Positions 47,867 through 61,300 are shown, counted from the stretch's first letter. The stretch: DNA of 64,000 bases from Chenopodium formosanum (GCA_024500155.1 CM044867.1:24501632-24565631); one strand, 5' to 3'. Numbers and translations: made by a program. Notes: generated by a model not told the origin, from the sequence alone.

Positions 47867-48512
47867 ACTTAAATCATCTTTTTAAAAAAAACCTGGACTT
47901 CCTAATTTGCCCTTATTTACTTCCCTCAACTAATTGTGTCTAATCATAGAAGACTGATCTCGTCGTCTCCCTCATTTCATCATCGTCTTCCCATTTGAAT
48001 GATGAGGTGCATTGAAGACAAAGTCTGCGAAATTATCAGTAAAAAAATTTCTAGGGTTACAAAATTCGTATTATAGCAAAATTATTTGGAGGTTAGAGAA
48101 ATTATTGGAGCGAATTTTAGGGGAATCTGAAGGTAATTGGGGGAAATCAAGTGCGAACAAATTGCGCAAGTGTAGGGAGATAATCTTGCTTGTTAACCAT
48201 CGTGGTGGAGTAAAAGTGCGATCTTTGCTGCAATTTTATCAAATAGAGCGTGAATCGAAGTGAGGTATGTATTTTTATGCTTTCATTTGTAGTATGCCCC
48301 TGTTTTTGTTGTTTGAAATGGATGTTGAGTGCAAGCTTGTTTAGCGTACATGTTATATGTGAAATCGATGTTGTTTAAAGTGAAAAACGTTTTTTTCATG
48401 GTTTATATATGTGAATTGTATGCAATTGTTGTCAAATTTGTTGGGTTGTTCGATCGTTATCCTGTATGTATCTTATACTGTTGTTGTTTTTTGTCTTTGT
48501 GATTGATGCAGA

Positions 48513-51500
48513 ATGGGTGATAATATAGCGTTAAGGTTTCAATACAATGGAATTGATGTGATTATTTTGGTTGAGGATGTTGATAAGGTTAATCTAATAG
48601 ACCTAATTGTAGAGTATTGGGAGAAGGCAAAGGCAAACAATGTTGAAACCTCTAGTCACCCCACATTCCAATATGTGTACAAGATGAAGCATGTTTCACT
48701 TCAAAATGATAATGATGTGATGAAAATGTTTACAAATTTGCCAGAAAAAAAAGAGATTTACATATGGGTAGGGTGTGGAGCAAAAGACAGTAAAGTAGTA
48801 GCTGCTGCTAGGTCTTTAGTTAAAGGAAAGCATCAAATGGATGCAGTTGAGGTTGGGGAGCAAATAGTGCCACCTGTAGTAGCCAAGCCTGTAGTAATTG
48901 AACCTAAAAAGAAACTTACATCTAGGAAGAGAAAGAATAGAGAGATGGAAGTAAATGTAGAAGCAGAAGTTGTAAGTAAGGCAGAGTTTGATAAGCATGT
49001 GAGTGCATTGGGCAAGCAACCAGTTCAGGTGGAACCTGTAGTGCTTAATTATGATCTAGAGGAAACATGGGTTGAATTGGAGCAGAGATTGGCAGAAGAG
49101 GGTGTGGGTGCAGGTAGAGCTAGAGGTAGGGGAAGGGGTAGAGGGAGAGGGAGGAATAGTGTGAGAGGGAGGGGGAGGAATACTGTGAGAGAGAGGGGAA
49201 GAGGGAGAGGGAATTCCCTAGATTATTGGTTCAATATTTCCCCAACCCCTTGGGAAGATGAACAAACTGAGCAACCAGTTAACACCCAAGAACCAGAACC
49301 TCAGTACATTGTACCTAAAGAGTTGATTATACAAGACACACAAACTAACCCATCTTCCCAACACATTGTACCTCCTTTGCAAAATGTAGGAGCATTTGGT
49401 GTTAGTAAGAACTCAGGGGTGAATGAATCTTCTAAGTCTTCAAGGGTATCAACTTATTTTCATAGGAGGGTGCCTAGAACTAGTGCTAGAAGAAAGGGTA
49501 TTGTGATTAGTACTAGTACTAGTGGTGGTGAGAGTGTTGTCAACACTGCCAGTCAATTGGGTGAGGGAGTACATAGGGCTGAGAGTGAGAATGTCATCAC
49601 AGAAGTTAGTTTAGGTGATGACACTGCTGATACTACTTTGACAGTGTATGAAGCACGGGATGATGACATTGATGATGATGGGTATACTGCAGATGAGGGT
49701 GAGGGTGAGTCTGAGGATGATGGTGAGGATGATAAGAGTGACAGTATAAGTGATGAGGATGGTGAAGATGAATATGGGCCTATGGTAGAGGATTCCTTTG
49801 ATCCTTTTGAGGAAGCAGAATTTGAATGTGAGGATGAGCAGGATAACTATTTGAGTAAGCTATATAACAATGGGGAAGTATACAAGGATGAGGGGTTTGG
49901 AAAAATAGTGTTGAAGGAATGGCAGCTGTTTGTTGACAAACAACATCTCAGAGATGTTGTTAGGGATTATTCTATACAGTGTGGGTTTGCTATTGTTGTT
50001 AATTATGCTAGTACCAAGAGATATGCAGCAAGATGCTCAGACATACACTGTAACAGGAGGCTGCATGCATCCATTTTGCCAGACAACACAACATGGGCAA
50101 TCAAAAAGATTAACAATCCAGAGCACACATGACAAGGACTTGAGATGAGAAATCCAATGGTGAATGTGAGGTGGGCTAGAAGAGTGTTGATGGATGATAT
50201 TAGGGATAACAATGACATCCCAGCCAAGTCCCTAAATGAATTGCTGTGGAAGAGATTTGATGTTGACATGGCATAGAGCACTTTATATAGAGTTTGGTCA
50301 AAAGCTCTAGAAGAAATACATGGGGGTCATGATGAGTCATACAAACACCTGCCCATGTATTGTGATGTTATCAGAAAAACCAACCCAAATTCTGTAGCTC
50401 ATGTTATTTGGTCAAGACCTGAACCTGAAAGGTCTTTACAATTCATCAGCATATTCATTGCATTCCAAGCTGCATTAGATGGCTTGAAAGCATGTTGCAG
50501 GAGCTTGATTGAAGTAGATGGGGCCCACCTTAAGGGCAATTATGGTGGTGTGTTACTGTCTGCAGTAGCCATGGATGGAAATAATGAAATATTTCCAGTT
50601 GCATGGGCAATTGTGGGGACAAAGAATGCTGACAGCTGGGAATTCTTCCTTTGGAATTTGAAGATTGCTCTACAAGATTCAGGGAGGGGAGATGAATGGT
50701 GCATACTTTCTGACAGGCAAAAGGTCATTTGTCTTTGCTTATATTTGTCAATCTTTGTCTTTGCTTATCTATGTGATTATGACACTAATAATGTTGTTGT
50801 TGTTATGTTTTTAGGGTATTGATCCAGCCTTAACTGAAATTTGGCCAAAGGTTGGTAGGAGATACTGTTGCAAGCACCTTGTTAAAAATTTCAAGGGTCA
50901 GTTTCCTGGGTTGCTTATGTTCCAGCTTTTCTGGAAAGATGCTGGGGCATACAATCCCTTCACTTTCAAGAAAGCCATGGAAGCTTTATAGAAAGCCAAT
51001 CCTCTGCCATTGGTGTGGCTTGCAGAAGTGGGCCCACAATCAACTTGGACTAAGCATGCTTTCAACCTAGCCATCAAGAATGATGTCAACACATCCAACT
51101 TTGTTGAAAGCTTTAATTCAACTTTGGGAATAGATAGGTGCAGACCAGTCTTGACCTTGCTTGAAGGTAATAACAAAACACAAGCTATTATGTGTACATT
51201 TGAATTTGAAAAATGAAAGATGTAAGCTAACACATTATTCTCACTTTGATTGCAAGTATAAGAAGGTTGACCATGGTTAGGATGGCTACAAGAAGAGAAG
51301 CTTGTGAAAGTTGGAGAGATGATATCTGCCCTAACATAATGAGAAGAGGGCAAGTGATAAGGCTGGAGTCTAGGTCCTGTAAGTGCCTTAAATCTGGTGA
51401 TGGGTTATTTGAAGTGTTAGATGTCAGATATGTTCTTGTTGTCAACCTCAAGGACAAAACATGTATGTGTAATGCATGGCAATTATCTGGATTGCCATGT

Positions 51501-52031
51501 AAACATGCTATGAGGGAAATTCTGCACTCACATTATGACCCAAGAAAGTACATCAGTGAGTGATACTCAGTCCAGAGGTATAAGCTCACCTATGCACACA
51601 GTATCAAAGTGATACCAGACCCAGAGCAATGGCCTGACAGCACATATGAAGAAATATGCCCACCACCAATGAAGAGAGGGATAGAGAGGCCTGCTAGGAA
51701 CAAAAGGAGAGAAGAAGGTGAGCAAGCTAAGGGTAAAAGGTCTAAGACAGTCAAATGTAGCAAGTGCCAACAATTTGGACACAATGCTCAAACCTGCCAA
51801 GGTGGACTAACTAAGAAACAAAAAGCCAAAAATGGAGTTGCACCAAAGAAGGCACCAAAGCAAGCCCCTAAGCAAGCTCCAAAGAAAGCCCCAAAGCCAC
51901 CCCCAAAGTCAAGGAAAGGGACAAGCCAAAGCCAACCAGACCCTGCTACACTGGCATCTTCATCTCAGCCAATAAGACAGAGTCCAAGAACTAGGGCAAA
52001 AAAAGGACTTTCAGCATCACAACCTTGTTAG
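48513..52031 (+). pseudogene. MULE-D transposase (mudrA-like), four in-frame stops
   Basis: ATG 48513 follows a probable 5'UTR intron (48265-48511). In order: N-terminal domain (1-110); a Lys/Arg patch and an RGRGRGR block (about 205-230); an acidic stretch (about 380-425); the MuDR DNA-binding domain (residues about 470-539, ending CNRRLHASILPDNTTW); the DDE core with EVDGAHLKGNYGG, ILSDRQ and NFVESFN; the SWIM finger CMCNAWQLSGLPCKH; the CCHC knuckle CSKCQQFGHNAQTC; and a Lys/Pro tail. Intron 50724-50814 joins cleanly. The donor at 51167 has no frame-keeping acceptor. Stops: TGA 50130, TAG 50274, TAG 50989, TGA 51561. All domains remain, so it died recently. Confidence 0.9.
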
Positions 52032-52377
52032 TTTATGCAGTTTAGACTTTGAATTAAACATTGTATGCCTTTTAAGGATGTCAAACATGTTTTAGGCTGT
52101 TTTTTGCACCAATGAAATTGGTATAATTATAAGACAATGAATTTGTCCTGTGAACACTGTGTTTTTGTTGAAATATTAACTCCGGCATTTTGCTTCAATG
52201 TGAGTATCCCAACAATTTATGTATCAATAATATAGGCACAAATTTGAATAAGACAGTAAATTGCAAAAAAATCATAAAAAGGACAGTTCTTTTATTCATC
52301 AAAATCCAGTACATAATTTCGACATAAGTAGTCCAGTACACCACACTAATAATCCATACTACATAGCACAAACATCA

Positions 52378-52728
52378 TCACTTAGCAACTACAAGTATTA
52401 GCACAAAATACATTATCAGTGCCACCCTAACAACTAATTTCACAAATTTAAATAACTCATCAACCCTATCAATAACACCATGAACACTGCCACCTTGCTC
52501 AACCTCCATTTCGTCACCAACCCTAATTATATCCCCTTCTTTCAACCACGCAATGAAATCGCAACTTCTGCACTTGAAGAACAGCCTTCGAGGGTTTCTG
52601 GTTGTCTCTAAAATCATCACAGCGACAAGTTGAGGAGGTGAACAGTGGCATCGAGTATGCTTCACCCACGCTATGCTATCATCCATGGTGATACCCTTCC
52701 CAGTCGTAGACGCACGAGAATTTCTCAT
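52378..52728 (-). CDS. GRF zinc-finger protein with C-terminal membrane helix
   Basis: The frame of 116 residues is intact. Residues about 27-60 form a GRF-type zinc finger: CHC, then RRLFFKCRSCDFIAWL. Residues about 64-80 are acidic, and residues about 92-114 are strongly hydrophobic (FVKLVVRVALIMYFVLIL), a likely tail-anchor helix. It lies inside MULE-D, 346 bp from the transposase stop and convergent with it, 351 bp from the terminus. A homologue with stops is at 381-734 and a longer one with a coiled coil at 1901-2525. GRF fingers bind nucleic acid in other proteins; here a role in transposition or element localisation is only a guess. The open frame next to a dead transposase suggests it decays more slowly. 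Confidence 0.75.
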   Translation of the reverse strand: MRNSRASTTGKGITMDDSIAWVKHTRCHCSPPQLVAVMILETTRNPRRLFFKCRSCDFIAWLKEGDIIRVGDEMEVEQGGSVHGVIDRVDELFKFVKLVVRVALIMYFVLILVVAK

Positions 52729-52926
52729 CGAAAACAGTAGAACCTGAAGGTAATCGTTGGACAGAGAAAGAGAAATGAACAGAGCACGAAATTAGGGTTC
52801 ATATGATTTGGGGGAAATTGGGGATACTGATTATATATAGAAATAGGGGGATACATTTAGGAGGGAATTAGAGAAATAATTTTAGAGGGAAAGCTTATTT
52901 TTTAGGGGCAGATTAGTACACCAAAA

Positions 52927-53079
52927 GTTAACCATAGTTGTTAAATAAGCAGATTATATTATAATTAAGGTTACAAATGACTTAGTCATTCTAATTAAGG
53001 TTCACCAATGATAATTAAATTTAAGATTGTTCACCACTTGTAATTTTAATAAGTTGGAGTTCACCAATGACAATTTCCC
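52927..53079 (-). repeat. Right terminal inverted repeat of MULE-D
   Basis: 153 bp, complement of the left repeat with a few substitutions. It would carry the promoter for the GRF gene. Confidence 0.95.
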
Positions 53080-53098
53080 TAAATTAATTTAATTATTA

Positions 53099-53396
53099 CT
53101 CCCTACGTTTTTAAATACTTGCTTTATTTCTCCATGCGCGGAGTTTTAGGAGAAATTGGATAAGGTAATAAAATATGGCGATAGTGGGATAGTTGGGGGA
53201 ATTAAAAAATTGAAAAAACAAAAGTAGTTGAGAGAATTGGAGGAAAAAGAATATGAAATTAATAAAATATGATTTATGTTGAGTCCAGTAGGTGAGAGAA
53301 ATGATTTAATGAAAGCTTTCCATATAAGGATATGGAGCAAGTATTTAAAAACGACTGGAAATGAAAAGTGGAGCAAGTATTTGAAAATGGAGGGAG
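53099..53396. mobile_element. Stowaway-like MITE
   Basis: Ends CTCCCTACGTTTTTAAATAC and TTTGAAAATGGAGGGAG inverted, with AGCAAGTATTT subterminal words. TA on the left, TG on the right (one base changed). It begins 10 bp after the MULE-D TSD. Confidence 0.7.
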
Positions 53397-54389
53397 TGAA
53401 TGGTTAAGTGACAGTTGGGGGTAACTAGAAGAATGTGGCTAATTAAGTAAATTAGGGGTAATAGACTAATAGGTTATGTTCAACAAAAAAAATTGGTTTT
53501 TTCACCAAATGCCCTTGACCTTTTGAAAAATTCACCAAATACCCTCAAGTTTTTCAAAATTAACCAAATACCATTGACATTTGTTATTATTCACACCGTG
53601 ACCTCAAAATATTCTTGACGTTAAAGGTTCGTTAGGAATTAAATTTAATTCACCAAATGCCCTAATTTTGTTAAATAATTGCATAGAATACATGAATTTT
53701 TGTAGGTAAAACAACTAGCTTGAAATTTAGGAAACTAGCCGTTAGTTTTAATTTTCACCCTTTTTTGCATAAATACTCAACATGTAGCAGTCCTCTTATT
53801 TGCTCAAACACAATTTTAACATCATGAGTTATATGTCTAAATCATCTTCTTTAATGTATGAGTACTCTTATGCAAGAGCAGCAAACAAATGTTGCACTTT
53901 TAGGAGAAAATTTGCAATTAGAAGTTTTGAGTCCGTTGCCCACAGACAAGCCTGAACTGTTTACTAGAAGTTTATCTATCCCTACACCCTAGAGTAGGGA
54001 GCTCTACCTACACTACCATCCCCTACCTCCATATCCATTGGCCACTACATACTAACTGATTTTACCCCTACTATATACCCAAAAAAAAAAAAAAAAAAAA
54101 ATCAAACCCTCCATTTACATTTTCTCTCTCCTCAATTATTTCTTAGTCATTTTCTCTCTCCTCACCCATTTTCAGCCATTTTCTCTCTCATCAAAAGCTT
54201 TAATGGCAAAATTGTAATAAAATTATCAAAAGAATTTGTTCAACCACTTCGAAATTCATAAAAACAAAGGAAAAATTTGAAAAGAGTAAGTAATTTTATT
54301 CAAGTTTGGAGCGGAAAAAGAGTATAATTAAACCAGTTCTTCATGCTAGATCAAAGTTGAAATGTTTATGGACTACGAAAAGTATTATG
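53397..54389. other. Intergenic, remnants
   Basis: Contains TTCACCAAATACCCT-type words three times (53500-53580) and, at 53980-54220, sequence like 16230-16300 and, inverted, 40150-40390. No gene recognised. Confidence 0.35.
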
Positions 54390-55812
54390 AAGTAAGTTAA
54401 AACCCATATTTGAGACCAATTTATCTTAGATCCTTGTCTGATTACTAATCAGGCCTAAAACGTGTTCATACATGTTTAAACTTGATTAATAACGGATCCA
54501 AATGCGTCAAATGCAATGATTGGATCCAATGGAACTTACATTGTTAAAAACCGATCCAAATAGATAAAACAACCGTCAAATTCCTGTGCAAAGCCTATAC
54601 AGATGGATAGCCCTTTCAAAGAGCTTTCCAACGGTATATTATAAGCCCAATTCCAAGCCACAACGAAGAAGTTATGATCAAAACACTAAACCGGGCCCTA
54701 AAACTGACACCCTTGCACTCCAACGACCATAACTTTTGATATATAACATATTTTAACCTAATTCTAACGGCATTGGAAAATAGACATGCAGAGATTTCTA
54801 ATTATATATACACGCCTTAATCCAACTCTGCAATCAAAAGTTATGGAAGTTTTAAAAACGTGTTTTTGTATAAGGCAAATTGCAAACCATCGCAACTCAA
54901 TAAGTTGCGCACGCCTGGCGCGCGCGACTCATTGAGATGCGCGCGGCACCCATCACGACTCAGAGAGTTCCGCGCTCCACCTGACGCTGCGGCTCTAAAG
55001 CTTTAACCCTAGATTCCTATGCCTATAAATAGGCATCTTCGTTCAGCACTAAACAGACAGAAAAATTAGAATTCTAAACCCTAAATTCTGAAATCATTAA
55101 TCTCTCAAACCCTCTTACTATCATACTAATTTTCTTCTCTCTTCCCAAATACTTTCCAACCCTAATTGAATCCATTGAAACCCTTGGAGGTACAAAGAAG
55201 AAAGAAGGTCCATAAACATCTAAGACGGAGATCTAAGCATACAAAGAAGAACAGTTAGTTTTCTGAGCACTTAGATAAATCACTTTTCTTTTATCGTTTA
55301 AATAACTTTAATTGATTAATTAGTGTTGTTTGATCACTATAAACAAACTTTTAATTAATTAATTCACATAGCATTCTTTCGTTAACCAAAGACTAGATTT
55401 GAATAATTAATTGATTATTTTATCACTTAAGACAAGGGGAATCTTGTTTATGTATTGTTCTTTCATGAATATTGATTAAATAAGTATAAGACTTTTGTAA
55501 TGTAATTCCTACGTGATTGCTGTGTGTAAATAAAATCAAATAATTTAGTTTTTAGGTATTACGTTGCATATATTGTTTGGTGATGAAATTGTGAAAAAAG
55601 AAGAGCTACTAGAGGCCGTACTAGGGCTAGGATAGCGATTCCCCTCTAAAGGGAACGTTATCTTAGTACCCTCGCTCCCAAACTCATTTTTGGTTTATGT
55701 AGACCAATTTGGGCATGGGTAAACTTACGATTCATGTTAATTATCCCATAAACTCTACATGGGAGAAAGGCATGAACGATGCTTATGGGTTTTCCTAAAA
55801 CTCATTGGCGAC
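54390..55812 (+). mobile_element. LTR-like region with TATA box and primer-site-like end
   Basis: A TATA box (CCTATAAATAGG) at 55021-55032 is preceded by a GC-rich dyad block (54905-55005, GCGCACGCC/GGCGCGCGCG). At 55803-55812 CA is followed by TTGGCGACTCC, like the gypsy primer-binding site of the 11-kb element. The 5' limit is not clear and no coding region follows. Confidence 0.45.
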
Positions 55813-56249
55813 TCCTACTTGTTTCTTACAAAAAAGCGTAATGATGAAATCAATCTAATTCAAGGTCCTCCAAACAGTCAAGAATTCAAATCCTAATACA
55901 CCCGAACAAGTGTAAAGTCCTAGGCTTCTAAAGGGCCATGGGCATCTAAGGAGAACGATCCCCTACAATGGGAACACCCTCCTTACATCATATGATTTTT
56001 TTATTTTTTTTATAAAAAGAAAACTATACTAATATCAAACGGACCCTCAAGTAGCGGTTTTACTTTATACCCGGTCAAATTTTAGCGAATTTACTCTAAT
56101 TCCAAAACAGGAAAAATTAGCAAGTTCATTAGATGTATTAGCTATCATGAAAGGTGAAATTGCTATCCCAAGTAATTATTTTTGGTAAACCACTCTACTC
56201 GTATTATGTTCACTCTGTATATTTTACTTTCTTTGATTTGGATTTGCTT

Positions 56250-56996
56250 CATAGTGTACTCTCTATTGGAAATTCTTGATGTAAAGTAAAGAAAAGAGAG
56301 AGAAAACAAAGTAAGGAAAAAGTCCCACATGGAAAGAAAAGTGTGTTTTTCCTTTGTTTATATTGTAGTACTTTAGTATTATTATTTAATTAGTTGAGAA
56401 CGTGGTAGGTGGGTTTGATACCACATGCGCGGTGTGGGTTGGCCTCGAGACTTGTTGGGTCTTAGGGAATGCGATGCGCGGGGTGTGGGTGGGTTGTGAG
56501 CCCTCTATTTTTTTTGGAGAAATTTTTTTTTCCTTAATTTGATTAACAAAATATTCTAAACAATTACTGCTTTTGACTCTTGGGATTTTCTGGCTGATAC
56601 GGATTTGATTTGCCTTGATCTTCTCACTTAATGGATGCAGTTACGCTCCGCATTTTTTGGCCCTTTCCCCTTCTAATCTGCTGGTCGTTTGATTTTCTAA
56701 GCCTATATATACATACATGCCTTCAATTCTTCATATCAATTACACACAAAAAATCATAAATGATGGACAAAGATGTGATAACATCCTTCAATAATTTCTT
56801 GTGTGACATGGAGATCTTGAGAACATCACTAACCTTGTTGTTGCTTTACTACACACGGGCACACGGCTGTCCGAGTGTGTGAAGAAGGTGCAAGGAGGAT
56901 TTGCATTGAGCAAGAATCTTGTCTCTATTCAATTAATTATTCATGAGATTAGGAAATTTTCAAGGACTTTCTAGGGTTACTGTAATCTTTTTTACA
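56250..56996 (+). mobile_element. Copia-like LTR remnant
   Basis: Contains AAAGTCCCACATGGAAAG, frequent in plant LTR elements, a TATA box (CCTATATATAC) near 56702, and ends ACACCAACA. The start is degenerate and there is no TSD. No gene in 55985-56250. Confidence 0.4.
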
Positions 56997-58130
56997 CCAA
57001 CAAAAGAGGTAGCAATTTTTGAGAATTTTTGATACTCTGATTCATGAAATGTCTCGTAGAAAACGATTACTATTTTAATATGTTCAAGTCAATTTTCAAA
57101 AAAAATCAACAAGATACAATATTGTTTAAGTCGATTATTAATTTCAAGTCAATTATCCAACTTTTTACATACAATGTTGAACAATTTAGAAACCCAAAAT
57201 TGGACAGACCATAATACTATGAACACCCCGATTCAGCCCTTGCTGCAAGAATAAGAAACAGGAATTTATCCTTCAGTGGAAATACTAATTAAGAAAAAAT
57301 GGAACCCACGAGAATGAGATTAATTAAGGCGGCATTGGAAACAAATTTATAGAGAGAGAAACGGAGAAAGAATTTTAGCAGGCCGGAGATTGATTTCATT
57401 CATGGTGAATTGATTACAATCTCAAGGCATATATTTATAGAGCTCACTGAGCTATTACAGCATATACTACTAACAACTTGAAATAAAAAATAGAGTTTAG
57501 TTACAAAATATTCCTGTTTAGCCGCCAAATATGGAGAGCACTCCACCTCAGCTTGCTAGCTCGGCATTCACAACTGCCTTCTTTTGCTCTATTATGCCTT
57601 CCCAATTGACTCTTCAGCAATCACATTCCCTGCCTGGGAATATCAACCTGTAAAAAAAATCATAATCATGAATGAATTAAGTACGGAAAACTATAGTATA
57701 GAATAAATCACAAAAAAGCACTAATGATCAAATTGAGAATTTACCATCTAGGAGCAATTTCATATCAGCTAAGGTAACAAATAAAGCGAAAATGAATCCT
57801 GGCCAGTGGCCACATTCGGTCGATTTCTTCAAACAAGGCCTCATGCCCTTTTTGTTGAGGACAGGCTAAAAAATTGCAAAACATAAAGAAATTCAGTAAA
57901 TGACTCTTTAATATTATTAAGGCATATTCATAAAAGCGAAAGGCAAAAAAAAAAATTTATATTACCTAGGCAAGGATATGAGCCTAAACATTGCGAACAA
58001 ATCGCATATAATCCAAAGGATCAGAATAGTTATACTTTAAGTTGTTGTTAATTACATATGCACACCTTCAATGTCTGTGTGGCGCTTATATGCAACCTGT
58101 AAGCAAATGTGGGTAACCAAAGGAGAATAA
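56997..58130. other. Intergenic, no gene recognised
   Basis: AT-rich, with a minus-strand TATA-like CTATAAATATATGCC near 57427-57441. Possibly an old promoter or LTR. Confidence 0.35.
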
Positions 58131-58137
58131 GAGCCTC

Positions 58138-58353
58138 CTTGATGACGAGATTGAGGACGCGATGATGATGGAGAGCTTTCTTGATGTGGAGATGGAGGGC
58201 GCACTGATGATGGAAAGCGTGCTTGATGAGGAGATGGAGGACGCGGTGATGATAGAGAGCCTACTTGATGATGAGATAGAGGACGCACTGATGATTGATG
58301 AGGAGATTGAGGACGAGGTGATGATGGAGAGCCTACTTGATGATGAGATGGAG
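58138..58353 (+). repeat. Coding minisatellite for an acidic repeat peptide, left part
   Basis: GATGATGGAGAGC...GATGAGGAGATGGAGGACGC-type units of about 54 bp repeat four to five times. The plus frame from 58162 reads units such as DEEMEDAVMIESLL. The complementary strand also has a Pro/Ser-rich open frame (RPPSPHQ units), so the coding strand is uncertain. The array resumes at 63324 after an LTR. Confidence 0.65.
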
Positions 58354-61300
58354 TGTAATCCCCCGTATTTTTAAATATGTTATAAATGAAATTTAATTTT
58401 ATTTATAATATTTATTCGTATTTTTCCGTAATTTAATTTAAAAAGATTCAAATTATTAATTTGGGTCGAAAATTATTTTGGTACAAATTATTTAATGAAC
58501 CTTCATTCTATAATTTATGTCAATACAACTAAAGCCTAGTCCATTTCATTCATTTGGCCCATTAATTTTATAATTTTATTAATTTCTATTTACCCTACAA
58601 CATTTTCCCCAATAAATACCCCATTAATCCCCAAAATTTTCCCACACAAAAGATTAGTTCTATTTTTCCTTTTCCTTTATTTTATAATCTTTTACGATCC
58701 TTTTCCTTTATTTTTCTTTTCTTTTTCTTTTTCTTTCTCCTCTTCCTAAGTGAGATTTCACTCATTGATGTCCCCACTTGCCGCCGTCGCCGGCGACCAC
58801 CCAGCAGATACCTGCCACCGTAGCCACCTTTTCCCTTCTTCTTCCTCCCTTGTTTCATCCACTTTGTATAATTTTAATGTATTTATTTTGGGTTTTGATT
58901 TATTTTGTTTGAAATTAGTTTTATTAGTATGAAAAATAATAATTTTGTTGTTTAAATTCATATTTTCAGATTACTAGATTGTTAATTTTCATATCTCATA
59001 ATTTTATGAAGTTAGGATTTTGAAATACTAATAAAGATATAGTTTTTAGGGTTCTAATATCAAAGAAATTTGGGGCTTTTGTGTACTTAGTGTTTTTAAC
59101 TGATGATTGGGTATCAAAGTGATGTGCTGATGAAGTTTTGAAGGGTTTTTAATCTAAAGGGCTGGAAATAGTTTCTAAGTACCACTTTTGATGTTTTATA
59201 AAGAGGGTTTAATCACCCATTAAAAAGGGAGATTATTTAGGGGTTTTTAAATAATTTTCAGATTTTTATAAAAATTTAAACTTACTGTAATTTCATGTAT
59301 AAGAGTGTATTTTAAGGTTTTTGTAAAGAAAATTTAAAGAACTATATAAAAACCTTTGATTTTAATTAAAGGGAAGGTTTTGAAGTTTTGTTTAATTGAA
59401 TTTTGAAGGTTTTAAAGTAAGTTAGTATTATTGTAAATTTGATGTCTTAGGTATTGATTGAGATCTTATTGTTTGGTTACGAGAGGAATTTATAGAAGGT
59501 GATTTCTAGTGAGTAAAGGGCATACCAATTCGTTTACTCAAGGTACATAAGAGTTATGAAACCTTGCCTTTAGAAGCATGCATGTATAGGGATGTATCGA
59601 GAACTTAGTATCATGTATAGAGAAGACTGGGCATAATTGTTTGGTTATACATTGTGATTTCCATATGTTGTGCACCATTTTACTTTGCAAGTATTATTTA
59701 TGCATTAATTTCGCAAGATGCGCTTAGAGGCAAAGGTATGTAATTAAGTGGAATGATTTATTTATTACTCGTTTATGATTATTGAAATAGAATGAGTAAA
59801 GGAAGAATTTAAGTCTTATAAGACGAGGTTAAGGTTTTGAGATGTGTTATGCACTCAAGATGTTTATACACCGAGTTAGTTAAAGGAATCAATAATAAAC
59901 ATTGCTTGTCGCTAATAAATCAAGAATTGAATTGGAAATTTGGTTTGCTTGATTGAGTTGATATTGTATTGGTTGTATTGTTTTGCATATAAGTTATCAC
60001 CAAGTCTAAACTTGTAAATCACATAAAGTGCAAGATGGGGATGAGCAATAAAACTCTGGATTTGTGCACATCTAGAGTAATGACAATCAAGGGTTGGGGT
60101 GCACGGGGTATTAGCCGTGCACTTTTCTAGAGGTCGTCTGATCTATGAGTCTCTTATTTCAAATACTCTTCAAAAACTAGGAGTAAATGAGATCTCATAC
60201 TAGCTACGGTCACGGAGTCGCGGCCGTGGTCGTTGGATGTTTTATTGATGTTTCCGCAAGGAGGCATGAGGTTTTTCTTTTATTGATGTTCCAAATGGAG
60301 CATGGGATGGACAACCATGTCTATTGTTTGATCCAATGAAAAAAATAAAATGAGTTAGCTACTATTAACTAGTGAAGTCTTAGTAAAACTGATAGTTGAG
60401 TCGTGTGTTGATTCTATAATTTAATGATGCGTAATGATTGAATATTAGTACCATGCTAGGGATTTCTAATTATATTTCGCATCTCGTACGTACTCAGCTT
60501 TGTTGATTGCGTGCTTTTGTATGTCTTTCTGTAATACCCCGTATTTTCATACGTATTTTCTAATTAATTAGTTAAGAAGTATTTTATAAAAAGGGTATTT
60601 TAGTAAATTTATTATTTGGAGCCAAAATAATATTTGAATTTTGGCGCCAAAAGAATTTTGAAAACTAATCATTATTTTGGATAAGAATTATCATCCATTT
60701 ATCTTATCTTAAAAACCGGATTATTTACATATTTCGGATATTTTAATTAAAGCAAAATCATATTTTATTAATTATATTAAATGGCCGAAAATTCCCATTT
60801 ATTTAGCTAGAAAATTTGGATTTTCTATGTATAGAAAATCTGATTTTCTTAGTTAATTATTGGTGAATAATTGGTATTTCATTAATTAATTATTTATTTA
60901 TTTATTCTATATTATTTACACAATTATTTTTATTCCTTAAACCGAGCAAAATCTTCCTAAATACTAGTAAGGGAATCTCCTATTTTCCTTAATTCTAATT
61001 TTCCATCTTTTTAGTATCCAATCCTCATATTCTTTTTGCCTTTTGTTCCTCTTGATTATTCTCCAAGTAATTTTAATTTCCTTATTATTTTTCTTGACAT
61101 ACATACATTCCATATTCAAGTATACACAATCACCTTAATATCCAAACTTTCCTTATTTCTTTACTCACTTCTCCAAGTAATCTATTAAACCCTAATTACC
61201 CTAATTCTTCCTACATTTTCCTACCATAATTCATGCTCATACTAGCCTATAAATACCCCTTCATACCTCTCACATTCTTCACACCAATTCTCTTCTTTTC

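Larger units (their letters stand above)
47717..53079 (+). mobile_element. MULE-D, complete Mutator-like element, 5363 bp
   Basis: The terminal inverted repeats (47717-47866 and 52927-53079) are over 90% alike by eye and begin GGGAAATT. A perfect 9-bp TSD, taaattaat, lies at 47708-47716 and 53080-53088, the Mutator signature. Inside are a plus-strand transposase gene and a minus-strand GRF gene that face each other tail to tail, as mudrA and mudrB do in maize MuDR, though mudrB is a different protein as far as I know. Confidence 0.95.
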
